Assembly (NCBI RefSeq): GCF_048066115.1 | Contig: NZ_JBLTYX010000016.1 | Coordinates: 1-64,000, forward strand | Source of the DNA: Niveispirillum sp048066115 | GTDB lineage: Bacteria > Pseudomonadota > Alphaproteobacteria > Azospirillales > Azospirillaceae | Reading direction: 5' to 3' | DNA length: 64,000 nucleotides | Part shown: positions 16,414 through 25,392 of the stretch, piece after piece | Numbering within the stretch: the first letter of the stretch is position 1 | Layout of the letters: each line of letters opens with the position of its first letter | Notes under the pieces: generated by a model | Told to the model about the DNA's origin: nothing | The model's input: only the letters and a program-made list of their open reading frames with translations | Database searches by the model: none | Program-made: the position numbers and the translations under genes

Positions 16414-17118
16414 TCAGGCAGGTTCCCGGCCGATGACCCGCCACACCTCGCCCGTATCCAGTTTCTTGACATAATCCACCTCGCCGCCATTCCAGTGATA
16501 GGCGAAATGGGCGCCCTGTGTGGGGATCGGGATCACGTCCGGCCAGAACAGGGCGATGCACTGGCCGTCTTGATACCGCACGCTGGGCCAGGTGATGCCG
16601 TTGGACCCCGCGGCGCGGCGCGTGGCGCCGAATGCCTGGGACGGGCCGTAATCCACGGGGTCGAGCAGGTCGGCCCGGCCTGCGACATCGTCGAGATCGG
16701 CATCCACCGAACCGATCAGTTCACGGAACTGCGAGGTCCAGCCCGGCGGTTCGGCGGTGGCCCGCATGAACCGCGCATGGTGGTGGACGGTCTCGGCGAT
16801 CGCCACCTCCGTCCGGTCGCCGGCATAATAAAGGCCGAAGGCACCGTCGGAAAAGCGGCCGGGCCGCAGGGTCGAGCAATGGACAAAGGGGGCCATGACC
16901 CAGCTGGCCCCGGGACCAGTGACGCGCCGGGCCACCGGCACCTTGGAAAGGTCACCGATACCATCGCGGATGCGCGGGTTGAACTTGGCTTCGGCAGACG
17001 CCAGGGCCTCCCAGTCCGCCGGGTCGGCGATATCCTCGAACAGGTCGATGGGCGGATGGATGGATCGGATGACGCGGACGGTGCGGGGCCAGACGACGCG
17101 GCGGACCGGCACCGTCAC
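16414..17118 (-). CDS. RES-domain toxin (NAD+-degrading type)
   Basis: 234 aa. The RES fold is shown by the conserved Arg near the N-terminus (VIRSIHPP), GAFGLYYAGDRTEVAIAETVHHHARF (the Tyr and Glu of the active site) and the later RAAGSNGITWPSVR with the conserved Ser. RES toxins of the MbcT/ParT type cleave or phosphorolyse NAD+ or modify PRPP synthetase. Its start overlaps the end of the antitoxin gene by 4 bp. This is a complete type-II toxin-antitoxin module. Confidence 0.88.
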   Translation of the reverse strand: MTVPVRRVVWPRTVRVIRSIHPPIDLFEDIADPADWEALASAEAKFNPRIRDGIGDLSKVPVARRVTGPGASWVMAPFVHCSTLRPGRFSDGAFGLYYAGDRTEVAIAETVHHHARFMRATAEPPGWTSQFRELIGSVDADLDDVAGRADLLDPVDYGPSQAFGATRRAAGSNGITWPSVRYQDGQCIALFWPDVIPIPTQGAHFAYHWNGGEVDYVKKLDTGEVWRVIGREPA

Positions 17119-17528
17119 CAGGCGCCCCTTTCGGCATCCAGATAGAAGCGCAGGTCGAGCAGGTCGGTGATCTCGCCGCGCATCATGATGTCGAGCGCGC
17201 TTTGGCCGGCGAAGGCCTCGTTGGGTTTGCGTATCCAGGCATAGCCGCGGGCCGGCTCGGCGAACAGATAGCGCAGGGCCTTGTGGATGCCCATCAGGAT
17301 GGCCATCCGGGCCCGCAGGTCCCGATCGATGCGGCCGATATCGCCAAGCTTCCAGCGGGCCCAGGTCCGCGGAGCCATGTCGCCCAGCAGGGTCCGCGCC
17401 TCCCCATCGCTGAGGGCCCAGGCCCGGAACAGGTTCACGATCGTGCGCCCCAGGGCGGCCGCCTCCTCATCCGTGATGGCGGGAAGCTGGGGGCTGGCCT
17501 GGGTCGATTGGATGGTCGCGAACCGCAT
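17115..17528 (-). CDS. MbcA/ParS/Xre antitoxin
   Basis: 137 aa. The N-terminal half has an Xre-like HTH (LFRAWALSDGEARTLLGDMAPRTWARWK). The C-terminal half is the MbcA/ParS/Xre toxin-binding domain (DLRARMAILMGIHKALRYLF, then ARGYAWIRKPNEAFAGQSALDIMMRG). It neutralises the RES toxin encoded next and should autorepress the operon. A perfect TGCCAATTGGCA palindrome stands 36 bp upstream of the start. Confidence 0.9.
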   Translation of the reverse strand: MRFATIQSTQASPQLPAITDEEAAALGRTIVNLFRAWALSDGEARTLLGDMAPRTWARWKLGDIGRIDRDLRARMAILMGIHKALRYLFAEPARGYAWIRKPNEAFAGQSALDIMMRGEITDLLDLRFYLDAERGAW

Positions 17529-17563
17529 CTCCGCTCTCCTTTGGCATCAGGATAGCAGTTTCA

Positions 17564-17575
17564 TGCCAATTGGCA
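17564..17575. promoter_or_regulatory. Operator of the RES/Xre toxin-antitoxin operon
   Basis: The 12-bp perfect palindrome TGCCAATTGGCA overlaps a plausible minus-strand -35 (TTGCCA) with TATCCT at about -10. A further TGCCAAAG half-site lies nearer the start codon. This fits autorepression by the Xre-type antitoxin. Confidence 0.6.
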
Positions 17576-17598
17576 AGTTACGCAATCCCTCAGCCGCG

Positions 17599-17750
17599 CT
17601 TAGAGCGTGTTTCCGTTGACCGGAAACACGCTCTAGCTTTTCAGTTCCTCAAGCGCCGGCGCCGCTCCGCGGCTTGGCTTGACGGCGCATGTGCGCCGCG
17701 GCGGCAGTCGCCGCCGGAGCGGTTTTCCAGTCAAAGGAAAATCGCTCTAA
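17599..17750. repeat. Intergenic palindromic element, family 2, copy 2
   Basis: A perfect 15-bp-stem hairpin TAGAGCGTGTTTCCG...CGGAAACACGCTCTA (17599-17633) leads into the GC-rich body CTCAAGCGCCGGCGCCGC...CGGCGGCAGTCGCCGCC and ends with a second hairpin AGCGGTTTTCC...GGAAAATCGCT. The body matches the element at 1.6 kb; the outer hairpins differ. Confidence 0.65.
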
Positions 17751-18640
17751 CGCAACCCCCGGCTGGCCACCACCGCCCCGCCGACGATCAGCAAACAGGC
17801 GCCGATGACGGGCAGGCTCAGTTCCGCCCGGCCCGCCGCGATCAGCAGGCCGGTGGACAGCAAGGGTGTGGTGTAGGACAGAGCACCCAGCGTCTGGATG
17901 TCCCCGCGCTTGACCCCATGGTCCCAGACCAGGAAGGCCAGGCCCACCGGACCCAGCCCCATGGAAAGAATGATGCCCCAGCCCACCGCGCCTTGCGGCC
18001 ACACCGTCTGTTCGAACAGCAGGTGGCAGGGTACGGCGAGCGCCGCCGTGGCCAGACAGAAGAAGGCCACGATCTCCGTCGGCACCTTGCCGAACCGGCG
18101 CGACAGCACCGAATAGCCGGCCCAGGTGACGGATGCCGCCAGCGCCGCGAGGTAGCCCGGCAGATATGCCGCCTCCACCGACACGCCCTTGCCCCCGGTG
18201 ACCAGCAGCAGGGTTCCGGCCAGCCCTGCCCCCGTGCCGGCCAGCTGTGCCTTGCCCAGCTTTTCCCCCGGCAGCAGGCCGGCGAACAGCACGATCAGCA
18301 GCGGCCACAGATAGTTGATCAGGTTGGCTTCCGCCGCCGGTGCCGTCTGCAATGCCAGGAAATAGAGGAAATGGTAGCCGAACAGGCCGCCGATCCCCAG
18401 CGCCCAGACCTGGGGCGGCTGGCGCAGGACCGCCAGCAGCGGCCGGCCGGTGGCGGCCAGCACGGCAACGCTGACCAGCCCGCCCAGCCCGAAAGACAGG
18501 GAAACCAGCAGGAAGGGCGGCACGGGTCCGGCCAGCGCGGTCAGCAGCGCCAGGGTCGACCACATCAGGATGGCGGTACCCCCGACCAGCGTGGCCCGGC
18601 GGATGGCGGCGGGGCTGGTGTCCGCGCTCACGGCGCTCAT
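17747..18640 (-). CDS. EamA/DMT-family exporter
   Basis: 297 aa with ten predicted membrane helices and two EamA halves (MWSTLALLTALAGPVPPFLL and the second starting TWAGYSVLSRRFGKVPTEIV). The pattern resembles YddG-type aromatic amino acid exporters. The ATG at 18640 overlaps the stop codon of the Lrp-family gene (ATGA), so the two form an operon in which an amino-acid-sensing regulator is coupled to an exporter. The exact substrate is inferred at class level only. Confidence 0.88.
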   Translation of the reverse strand: MSAVSADTSPAAIRRATLVGGTAILMWSTLALLTALAGPVPPFLLVSLSFGLGGLVSVAVLAATGRPLLAVLRQPPQVWALGIGGLFGYHFLYFLALQTAPAAEANLINYLWPLLIVLFAGLLPGEKLGKAQLAGTGAGLAGTLLLVTGGKGVSVEAAYLPGYLAALAASVTWAGYSVLSRRFGKVPTEIVAFFCLATAALAVPCHLLFEQTVWPQGAVGWGIILSMGLGPVGLAFLVWDHGVKRGDIQTLGALSYTTPLLSTGLLIAAGRAELSLPVIGACLLIVGGAVVASRGLR

Positions 18641-19107
18641 GCGAAGGGCTCCAGCTCTCGGGTGGCGATGCGGGTGGACAGGACCATGGTGGAATGGGTG
18701 GTGCCGAATTTCGACATCGCGGTCAGCAGCCGGTCCAGATGCTGCACGTCGGTGGCGCCGACCTTCAGCAGATAGCTGTCCTCCCCCGCCACCAGATGGC
18801 ATTCCAGCACCTCGCGCCGGTCGGTCAGGAACAGCTCCAGCGCCGGATCGCGGCCGGGAAAGGTGCGCAGCCGCACGAAGGCGGTCATCTTCAGCCCCAG
18901 GGCGGCGCGGTTGACCTCCGCCCGGTAGCCCTGTATCAGGCCGGTGGCTTCCAGCCGCCGCACGCGCTCGGCGACGGCGGGGGCTGTCAGCCCCACCTGG
19001 CGGGCCAGGTCGGCGAATGAGGCCCGTGCATCGCGCTGCAATTCACGCAGCAGGTGCAGGCCGATCTCGTCGAGAAGGTCGAGGGGGGAAGGGGCGCGGT
19101 CTGGCAT
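18637..19107 (-). CDS. Lrp/AsnC family transcriptional regulator
   Basis: 156 aa. An N-terminal HTH (LLRELQRDARASFADLARQV, GLTAPAVAERVRRLEATGLI) is followed by a RAM ligand-binding domain (VLECHLVAGEDSYLLKVGA). It probably senses an amino acid and controls the coupled exporter gene and perhaps the divergent LysE-type exporter at 19.17 kb. Confidence 0.92.
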   Translation of the reverse strand: MPDRAPSPLDLLDEIGLHLLRELQRDARASFADLARQVGLTAPAVAERVRRLEATGLIQGYRAEVNRAALGLKMTAFVRLRTFPGRDPALELFLTDRREVLECHLVAGEDSYLLKVGATDVQHLDRLLTAMSKFGTTHSTMVLSTRIATRELEPFA

Positions 19108-19172
19108 CGTGGCGCCATCCTAACCGGATGTCGGCGCCGTCGCCAACGGGTTGAGGTTGGAAGGGTCTGGAT

Positions 19173-19790
19173 TTGCTGGACGATATCGGGATTTTCTGGC
19201 GGGGCGTGGTGCTGGGCGTGATCATCGCGGCCCCGGTGGGACCGATCGGCCTGCTCTGCATCCGCCGGTCACTGGAACGCGGGCTGTCCACCGGGCTGGC
19301 CACCGGCCTGGGGGCGGCATTGGCCGATGCGTTCTTCAGCGGCATCGCCGCCTTCGGCATCACCGCCGTGATCGACATGATCACCGCCAATATAAGGCTG
19401 TTGCAGCTGGTGGGCGGCACCTTCCTGCTGATCGTGGCCGGGCACAGCCTGACGCGGGAACCCAAGCCGCTGGCCGCCGAGCCCGTGGCCGGCAACCTGC
19501 CGGCGGCGGTGTTCTCCGGCCTGTTCCTGACCGCCACCAACCCCGTCACCATCCTGGGCATGAGCACGCTGGTCGTCGGCTTCGGCAACACGAAGGGGCC
19601 GGTGGAGGATGGCACGCTGGTCGGCGGCATCTTCCTGGGATCGCTGCTCTGGTGGGTGGTGCTGTGCGGCGGCATCACCCTGCTGCGCAGCCGGGTTACC
19701 GGCCGGACGGTGCACTGGATCAATGTCGGCACGGGTGTGCTGCTGGCGGCACTGGGGCTCTATACGCTGGGCAGTGCGGTTTGGGGGTAG
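19173..19790 (+). CDS. LysE family amino acid exporter
   Basis: 205 aa with six hydrophobic segments. GVIIAAPVGPIGLLCIRRSL at the start and FLTATNPVTILGM are LysE/RhtB signatures. A TTG at 19173 is taken as start because GGAAGGG lies 7 bp upstream and no ATG precedes the first helix. It is divergent from the Lrp-family gene, which makes Lrp-type control likely. Confidence 0.82.
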   Translation: MLDDIGIFWRGVVLGVIIAAPVGPIGLLCIRRSLERGLSTGLATGLGAALADAFFSGIAAFGITAVIDMITANIRLLQLVGGTFLLIVAGHSLTREPKPLAAEPVAGNLPAAVFSGLFLTATNPVTILGMSTLVVGFGNTKGPVEDGTLVGGIFLGSLLWWVVLCGGITLLRSRVTGRTVHWINVGTGVLLAALGLYTLGSAVWG

Positions 19791-20407
19791 GAAGGACCGG
19801 CGGACGTGGCGGGCACACCCAGTTCCAGCGGATAGAAGATGCCCTTGATACAGTCCGGATTGCGGACGGCGATCTGTACATGACTTCTATAGTGTAGCCC
19901 GCTGCCGGGAAAGACCTTCCCACCCTCTACGAACATGCCCCGGACCGTATCAAAGGCAGGAGTATTCGCCTTCATACTGATCATCTCATGTAAATGCCGA
20001 AATACGGCACAATCAAGATAACGCAACAGGTGGTCATTATCTTTGCTGCCCTTGGGGCTCTTATTTTCCGGTACAGGGAGACCCGCTAGTTCATGGTACC
20101 CAATGAAGGATCTATGGGCTGCCTTGAACAGTTCGATACTCTCCCTGGCAACCATGTCGAGACAGTTCCCAAGGTCGATCACGGCCCCGATAACGGTTGG
20201 ATTACTATAATCGCCGCGTGATGCTTTCCATTTGGCCCATTCCAAAGCTCGTACTGGGTCGGACTCCCAAAAATAGGCGCCAGGACCCAGCCAGTCATAG
20301 TCCCGATCGCTTTGCAGGATACGGGCCCCTTCCAGCACGGCCTTGCAGGCAACGGCAGCGTCGCAGCCGTGATATCCCAGGACGAAGGAAGTGGCCAGCC
20401 GGCTCAC
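19760..20407 (-). CDS. Toxin-like protein with ADP-ribosyltransferase-type motif (candidate)
   Basis: 215 aa. The N-terminal half has the layout of a small ART domain: YHGCD at residues 12-16 in place of the H-x-[TG] strand, and WLGPGAYFWESDPVRALEWA, like the G-x-G-x-Y-F strand/helix of PARP-type and DUF3990 folds. I cannot name the family. It overlaps a small acidic upstream gene by 4 bp, the arrangement of an antitoxin-toxin pair. Its 3' end overlaps the convergent LysE gene by 31 bp. Its lower GC content and plain codon use, compared with the neighbours, suggest acquisition. Confidence 0.55.
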   Translation of the reverse strand: MSRLATSFVLGYHGCDAAVACKAVLEGARILQSDRDYDWLGPGAYFWESDPVRALEWAKWKASRGDYSNPTVIGAVIDLGNCLDMVARESIELFKAAHRSFIGYHELAGLPVPENKSPKGSKDNDHLLRYLDCAVFRHLHEMISMKANTPAFDTVRGMFVEGGKVFPGSGLHYRSHVQIAVRNPDCIKGIFYPLELGVPATSAGPSYPQTALPSV

Positions 20408-20601
20408 GCGGCATCCTTGCCCTTGCCGCCATCCTTGCGGGGCGGGCCGCCATATTCGGGCGTCAGCTCGCCTTCCTCCGTATAAATTCCTTCTTCGATA
20501 AGGGTCTTGCGGGCCAGTCCCTTGGTGGCCAGCATACGCTCGTTTCCGGCCTCGATGGCTTCCAGGATCCGCTTGTTACGCTCGGCTATCGTCATGAACA
20601 T
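20404..20601 (-). CDS. Small helical protein, possible antitoxin of the ART-like protein
   Basis: 65 aa. It begins MFMTIAERNKRILEAIEAGN and is mostly helical with a charged Lys/Asp-rich tail (GGPPRKDGGKGKDAA). The ATG at 20601 is preferred because GGGAGATG lies upstream; a longer frame to 20706 has no support. The stop overlaps the start of the downstream ART-like gene (ATGA). No DNA-binding motif is obvious. Confidence 0.5.
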   Translation of the reverse strand: MFMTIAERNKRILEAIEAGNERMLATKGLARKTLIEEGIYTEEGELTPEYGGPPRKDGGKGKDAA

Positions 20602-20939
20602 GGGGGCATCTCCCGATCTGTGGTCATGGATCATATGGGCGACGTTCGACGCTGCCGGTAATGGATTCAAGATTGCCCGAGGTTCCGGGTTCGGGCAAGC
20701 GCACAAAAGCCAAGGGTGAGGGGCAGGGGAAAGCTGACTTTTCCAGCATGGTTTGCTATGCTGTGTCCATCAATGCCATTCCCATGTCCGCATCACCCGT
20801 GCCGACAGTTCGGGCGAGAGCATTCGGAGCGGGCCCAGTTCAGACTCCGACCGCTCCCACCTCTGAAACACCCCGTAAATTCCGTTGCGCAACGTTGCAC
20901 ATGGCCGGAGTTCGCCCCGCGCCAACTCCGAATGCCCCC
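20602..20939. other. Intergenic spacer, no gene seen
   Basis: Between the small antitoxin-like gene and the end of the halogenase operon. It holds an imperfect inverted pair, GCATTCGGAG...ACTCCG near 20820-20850 and its complement near 20908-20938, with a loop of about 58 bp. This may help terminate the halogenase transcript. Open frames crossing it are unlikely to be real. Confidence 0.4.
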
Positions 20940-22445
20940 TCAATCCGCCCGGCAATTCTGGCGCAGGAATTCCCGGTGAGTGGGCATGTAATCGGCGGAA
21001 TTGCTGACCGCGTCCTTGATCTGGGCCAGCCGCGCCTTGGTCTCCTCCAGGCTCAGCACATCGGCGACGGGGTCGTATCCCTTGGGCATCATCAGCTGGC
21101 CCAGCATGACGGCGAACCAGCTGGTGTCGTTGAACAGTTCCTCATTCTCCCGAAAGGTACGGCCATGGTCCATGAACACGGCCATCTTCTCCGCCAGCCG
21201 TTCCGGCACCGGCATTTCCCGGCAATAATCCCAGAACGGGCTGTCGGTGCGCTGCGTGGCCTTGTAATGCAGGATGATGAAGTCGCGGATTTCCGTGTAT
21301 TCGGTGGTCAGGATGCGGTTGTAGCGGGCGATGGTGGCCGGGTCGAAATCCCGGTCGGGGAACATGGCCATCAGCCGGGACAAGCCGCTCTGGATCAGCC
21401 AGATCGACGTGCTTTCCAGCGGTTCCAGGAAGCCCGACGCCAAACCGATCGACACGCAGTTCTTGATCCACACCTGTTTGCGGTGCCCGGCCTTGAAGCG
21501 CAGGATGCGCGGGTCGGCCGTGGGCTTGCCATCCAGGTTGGACAGCAGCACCGAAATCGCCTCGTCATCGCTGATATATTGCGAGCAGAAGACATGGCCG
21601 TTGCCGATGCGGTGCTGCAACGGGATGCGCCATTGCCAGCCGGCCTTGTGGGCGGTGGCGCGGGTATAGGGTTCGATCCCTTCGATCCCCTCGCATGGTA
21701 CGGCCACGGCCCGGTCGCAGGGCAGATGGTGCGACCAGTCGGTGAAACCGGCCTTCAGCGTGTCCTCGATCAGCAGCCCGCGGAAGCCGGAGCAATCGAT
21801 GAACAGTTCGCCCCCGACCTGTCCGCCATCGGCCAGCTCGACGGAATTGATGAAGCCCGTTTCCGGATGCTGATGGACGCGCACGATCCGCCCCTCCCGT
21901 CGCACCACGCCGCGGGCCTCGGCATATTGGCGCAGATAGCGGGCATAGAGGCTGGCATCGAAATGGAAGGCATAGGCGATTTCCGACAAGGGCGAGCGGC
22001 CGGCATTGATGGCGCGCATGAATTTGCCGCGCGCGCCGGCCGTGGATTGCAGCGACCAATCCTCGATCCTGTCCACCAGCCCCAGATGTTTCAGGCGCAG
22101 CCAGAAGGCATGGAAGGACACGCCCTCCATATTCACCCCGATATGGCCGAACGGGTGGAAATAGGTGTGACCCAGCTTGCCCCAGTTCACGAACTGGATG
22201 CCCAGCTTGATGCTGCCCCTGGTGGCGCGCAGGAACTCGTCCTCGTCGATGCCCAGCATGCGGTTGAAGGTGGCCATCTGCGGGATCGTGGCCTCACCCA
22301 CGCCGACCGTGCCGATCTCGTCGCTTTCCACGACGGTGATCTCGGCATAATCGGGGCCCAGGACGCGGGCCAGGGTGGCGGCACTCATCCAGCCGGCGGT
22401 GCCACCGCCGACGATGGTGATGCGGCGGATGCGGCGGTCGCTCAT
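20940..22445 (-). CDS. Flavin-dependent halogenase of the tryptophan 7-halogenase family (fourth gene)
   Basis: 501 aa, full length. FAD-binding GGGTAGW at residues 13-19, catalytic Lys80 in GSIKLGIQF, the halogenase signature WQWRIP (270-275) that blocks monooxygenation, and active-site Glu344 in LEPLESTS are all present. It would use reduced flavin from a separate reductase, O2 and halide to make hypohalous acid that chlorinates or brominates an aromatic substrate. In alphaproteobacteria such genes commonly sit beside TonB receptors, and their substrates are mostly unknown. It is the last of four halogenase-family genes joined by ATGA overlaps. Confidence 0.92.
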   Translation of the reverse strand: MSDRRIRRITIVGGGTAGWMSAATLARVLGPDYAEITVVESDEIGTVGVGEATIPQMATFNRMLGIDEDEFLRATRGSIKLGIQFVNWGKLGHTYFHPFGHIGVNMEGVSFHAFWLRLKHLGLVDRIEDWSLQSTAGARGKFMRAINAGRSPLSEIAYAFHFDASLYARYLRQYAEARGVVRREGRIVRVHQHPETGFINSVELADGGQVGGELFIDCSGFRGLLIEDTLKAGFTDWSHHLPCDRAVAVPCEGIEGIEPYTRATAHKAGWQWRIPLQHRIGNGHVFCSQYISDDEAISVLLSNLDGKPTADPRILRFKAGHRKQVWIKNCVSIGLASGFLEPLESTSIWLIQSGLSRLMAMFPDRDFDPATIARYNRILTTEYTEIRDFIILHYKATQRTDSPFWDYCREMPVPERLAEKMAVFMDHGRTFRENEELFNDTSWFAVMLGQLMMPKGYDPVADVLSLEETKARLAQIKDAVSNSADYMPTHREFLRQNCRAD

Positions 22446-23959
22446 GATTGCCTCGGCGCGGGACAGGTGCGGGCCAGGAATTCGCCATGGCTTGGCATGG
22501 CATCGGCGGCACGGGTGAAGACGGTGCGCAGCCGGTCCAGGTTGTGGCGGACCAGGCCGGGATCGATCGTGTCGGCCAGCGGGTCCCAGCGTTCCGGCGT
22601 CACCCCCTGGCCCAGCAACACGGCGATCCAGCTGCTTTCGGCGAACAGATCATCCTCATGCCGGAACAGCCGACCGCAGGCGCGGAACAGTTCCATCTTG
22701 TGCCGCAGACTATCGGGGACCGACATGGATGCTGCCCGTTGCCAGAACGGTTCCGGGCGGCCATTGGCCTTGTAATGCAAGATGATGAAGTCGCGGACCT
22801 GTTCGAACTGCATCTGGGACAGGCGGTTGAAGGCTTCCTCGTTCACCGGGTTGAAGGACCGGTCGGGGAACAGGGCCAGCAGCTTGGAGATGCCGGCTTG
22901 GATCAGGTGGATCGACGTGCTTTCCAGCGGCTCCAGAAAACCCGAGGCCAGCCCCAGGGCCACGCAATTGCGGTTCCACATCTTGCGGCGCCGGCCGGTG
23001 GTGAAGCGCAGCGGCTTGGGATCGGCCAGCGCCGGCCCCTCCAGATTGGACATCAGAATGTCGGCCGCCTGCTCATCGGTGGTGAACTGGCTGCAATAGA
23101 CATGGCCGTTGCCGGTGCGGTGCTGCAACGGGATGCGCCATTGCCAGCCGGCGGGCCGGGCCATGGCCCTTGTATAGGGTTTGGGCGGGGTGACATTGGC
23201 CGATGGCACCGCCAGCGCCCGATCGCACGGCAGCCAATGGGTCCAATCCTCATACCCGGTCTGCAGCGCCCCTTCGATCAGCAGGCCGCGGAAGCCCGAA
23301 CAGTCGATGAACAGGTCGCCCTCGATCCGCTTGCCGCTTTCCAGCACCACGGACTGGATGAACCCGCTCTCCGGGTCCAGGGGGACCTGGGCCACCTTGC
23401 CCTCGATCCGGGTAACGCCGCGCGCCTCGGCATAGCGGCGCAGGTAGGCGGCATAAAGCCCGGCATCGAAATGAAAGGCATAGGTGATCTGGGACAGGAC
23501 CGATGACGGGTCCGGCACCGGCCGGGTGAACTTCTCCTTGTTCACCATCGTGGCGCACAGATTGTAATCGTCGATGCCGGACGCCAAGCCTTGGGAATGC
23601 AGTTTCAGCCAGAACTGGTGGAACTTCACCGCCTCCATATCGAAGCCGAAGGACCCGAACGGGTGCTGATAGCGGTGGTCCGGCCGGGTCCAGCCGTCGA
23701 AGACGATGCCCAGCTTGATGCTGCCCTGGGTGTGGGCGATGAAGTCGTTCTCGTCCAGGCCCAGCAGCGCGTTGAACTGCCGGATGGGCGGGATGGTGGC
23801 CTCGCCCACGCCGACCGTGGCGATCTCGTCGCTTTCCACCAGGGTGACGCGGGTGACGCCGTTGCCGGCCAGGCGTGACAGGGCGGCGGCCGCCATCCAG
23901 CCGGCGGTGCCGCCACCGACGATGACGACATTGCGGATGGGATCGGGGGCTCGCGTCAT
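22442..23959 (-). CDS. Flavin-dependent halogenase of the tryptophan 7-halogenase family (third gene)
   Basis: 505 aa. Complete active site: GGGTAGW (15-21), Lys82 in GSIKLGIVF, WQWRIP (272-277), Glu346 in LEPLESTS. It is a clear paralogue of the genes on both sides, sharing blocks such as DCSGFRGLLIEGAL and LPCDRALAVP. The start overlaps the stop of the upstream halogenase-like gene by 4 bp. Confidence 0.92.
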   Translation of the reverse strand: MTRAPDPIRNVVIVGGGTAGWMAAAALSRLAGNGVTRVTLVESDEIATVGVGEATIPPIRQFNALLGLDENDFIAHTQGSIKLGIVFDGWTRPDHRYQHPFGSFGFDMEAVKFHQFWLKLHSQGLASGIDDYNLCATMVNKEKFTRPVPDPSSVLSQITYAFHFDAGLYAAYLRRYAEARGVTRIEGKVAQVPLDPESGFIQSVVLESGKRIEGDLFIDCSGFRGLLIEGALQTGYEDWTHWLPCDRALAVPSANVTPPKPYTRAMARPAGWQWRIPLQHRTGNGHVYCSQFTTDEQAADILMSNLEGPALADPKPLRFTTGRRRKMWNRNCVALGLASGFLEPLESTSIHLIQAGISKLLALFPDRSFNPVNEEAFNRLSQMQFEQVRDFIILHYKANGRPEPFWQRAASMSVPDSLRHKMELFRACGRLFRHEDDLFAESSWIAVLLGQGVTPERWDPLADTIDPGLVRHNLDRLRTVFTRAADAMPSHGEFLARTCPAPRQS

Positions 23960-25392
23960 GCCGCGTCTCCCAGCAGCCGGGCCAGCGCCTGGGCATGGCT
24001 GGGCAGATTGCCGGCCGCCCGCAGCAATACCCCCCGCAGCTTTTCCAGATGCGCCATGATATCCGTGTCCGACAAAGCAGCCGCCTGCGCGTCGCAGCGC
24101 CGGGCATGGATGCCGGCGGCGTCCAGCATGTTCATCCAGTCGGCCCGCCCGAACAGCTCCCCGTCATAAAGCGGAATGCGGCCCCGGCTTTCATAGAGTG
24201 CCAGCTTGTGGGCCAGCGGCTCCGGCGGTTCGATGCGGCGGGCGGCATCCCAGAAGGGCTCGCCCAGCTTGCCATTGCACCGGAAGCGCTGGATCAGGAA
24301 GTCGCGTGCCCGTTCCGTCTCATCGACGGCCTGGCGGTTGAAATCACCCGCCTCCGGCCCTTCACCCGGCGCTACGGGATAGAGCGCCAGCATGCGGCGG
24401 ATGGATGAGATCAGCAGGGCCAGGGCCGTACCGCCCACCGGGTCCATCAGGCATGAGGCGGCACCCAGCGCCAGGACATTGCCATGCCAGGCCCGTTCCC
24501 GCCGGCCGCTGGTGAAGCCCTGTCCACCCTCGATCCCCAGCTTCGTGACCCAGGCCCCCTGACGCAGCGGCAGGCGTCGGGTCCAGCCGGCGCTGTCGGC
24601 GCCATGCAGCGCATAGGGCGGTGGCGTGCCCTCGGCCGCCGCCTGTTCCACAATGTAGCGATCGCAGGGCAGCCAGTGCTGCCAGTCTACCCAGCCATTG
24701 CCTTGGGTGGCCAGCAGGGCACGGGGGCCGGTGGCATCGATATACCAGCCGCCGGAAACCTCATTATCATCGGCCAGAACCAGAGCGGCCACCCCGCCAT
24801 CCTCGTTGCGCCGGACATGCGACAACGGGGCAGGGGCCAGCCGCGCCCCCGCCGCCAGCGCCTGCGCCCTGGCCAGCGCCGCCAGCCCGCGCAGATCGAT
24901 GAAGGCACCCGGTGCCAGGGTGGAAAGGACGGAGCGCATGTCGGGCGAGGGCAGGGCGAACCGCTCGGCCTGTGCGGCCAGGGTGGCCAGCGAATAATCG
25001 GTCATCCGCACCTGGGCCCCGGCGGCGCGTGCCCGCCAGACCAGATGCGGGAACGCCACCCCGTTCAGATCGGCCCCCGTCTCCCCGAAGGGCAGGAAGC
25101 TGACGGAGCCTGTGCCGGCCCAGCCGCGAAAGGCGGTACCCAGGCTGAACCCGCCCCCGCCGGCGCGCATGATGTCGGCCGGGCTGAGGCCCAGCAGGCT
25201 CGCCAGATCCTCGACATTGCCGGGCAATGCCTGGGCGACGGGGCCGAACGGGTCCAGGCTGTCATCTGCGCCGGGCAGGGGAACGACGGTGACCGACCCG
25301 CCGCGCCCGGCATGGTTGCGGGCCAGGGCGGCGGCTGCCAGCCAGCCGGTGACGCCGGCCCCGGCGATGGTGATATCGTGCAGCGGGTTCAT
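23956..25392 (-). CDS. Degenerate tryptophan-halogenase-family protein lacking catalytic residues
   Basis: 478 aa. The FAD-type fingerprint GAGVTGW (11-17) is kept and overall length and block order match the neighbours. Every halogenase hallmark is lost: the catalytic Lys is Ser83 (GGFSLGTAF), WxWxIP is WTRRLP (270-275), and the Glu of LEPLEST is Gly320 (MDPVGGTA). The reading frame is intact and translationally coupled to both neighbours (ATGA overlaps), so it is under selection as protein and is not a decayed pseudogene. It may be a partner subunit or carry out a different flavin reaction. Start at 25392 fits the overlap and the family N-terminus; a longer frame overlaps the upstream gene. 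Confidence 0.85.
   Translation of the reverse strand: MNPLHDITIAGAGVTGWLAAAALARNHAGRGGSVTVVPLPGADDSLDPFGPVAQALPGNVEDLASLLGLSPADIMRAGGGGFSLGTAFRGWAGTGSVSFLPFGETGADLNGVAFPHLVWRARAAGAQVRMTDYSLATLAAQAERFALPSPDMRSVLSTLAPGAFIDLRGLAALARAQALAAGARLAPAPLSHVRRNEDGGVAALVLADDNEVSGGWYIDATGPRALLATQGNGWVDWQHWLPCDRYIVEQAAAEGTPPPYALHGADSAGWTRRLPLRQGAWVTKLGIEGGQGFTSGRRERAWHGNVLALGAASCLMDPVGGTALALLISSIRRMLALYPVAPGEGPEAGDFNRQAVDETERARDFLIQRFRCNGKLGEPFWDAARRIEPPEPLAHKLALYESRGRIPLYDGELFGRADWMNMLDAAGIHARRCDAQAAALSDTDIMAHLEKLRGVLLRAAGNLPSHAQALARLLGDAA

Noticed and set aside
20661..22775. A 704-codon plus-strand frame across the halogenase genes
   Set aside because: Crosses an intergenic spacer and two overlapping real genes on the other strand; no domain is visible.
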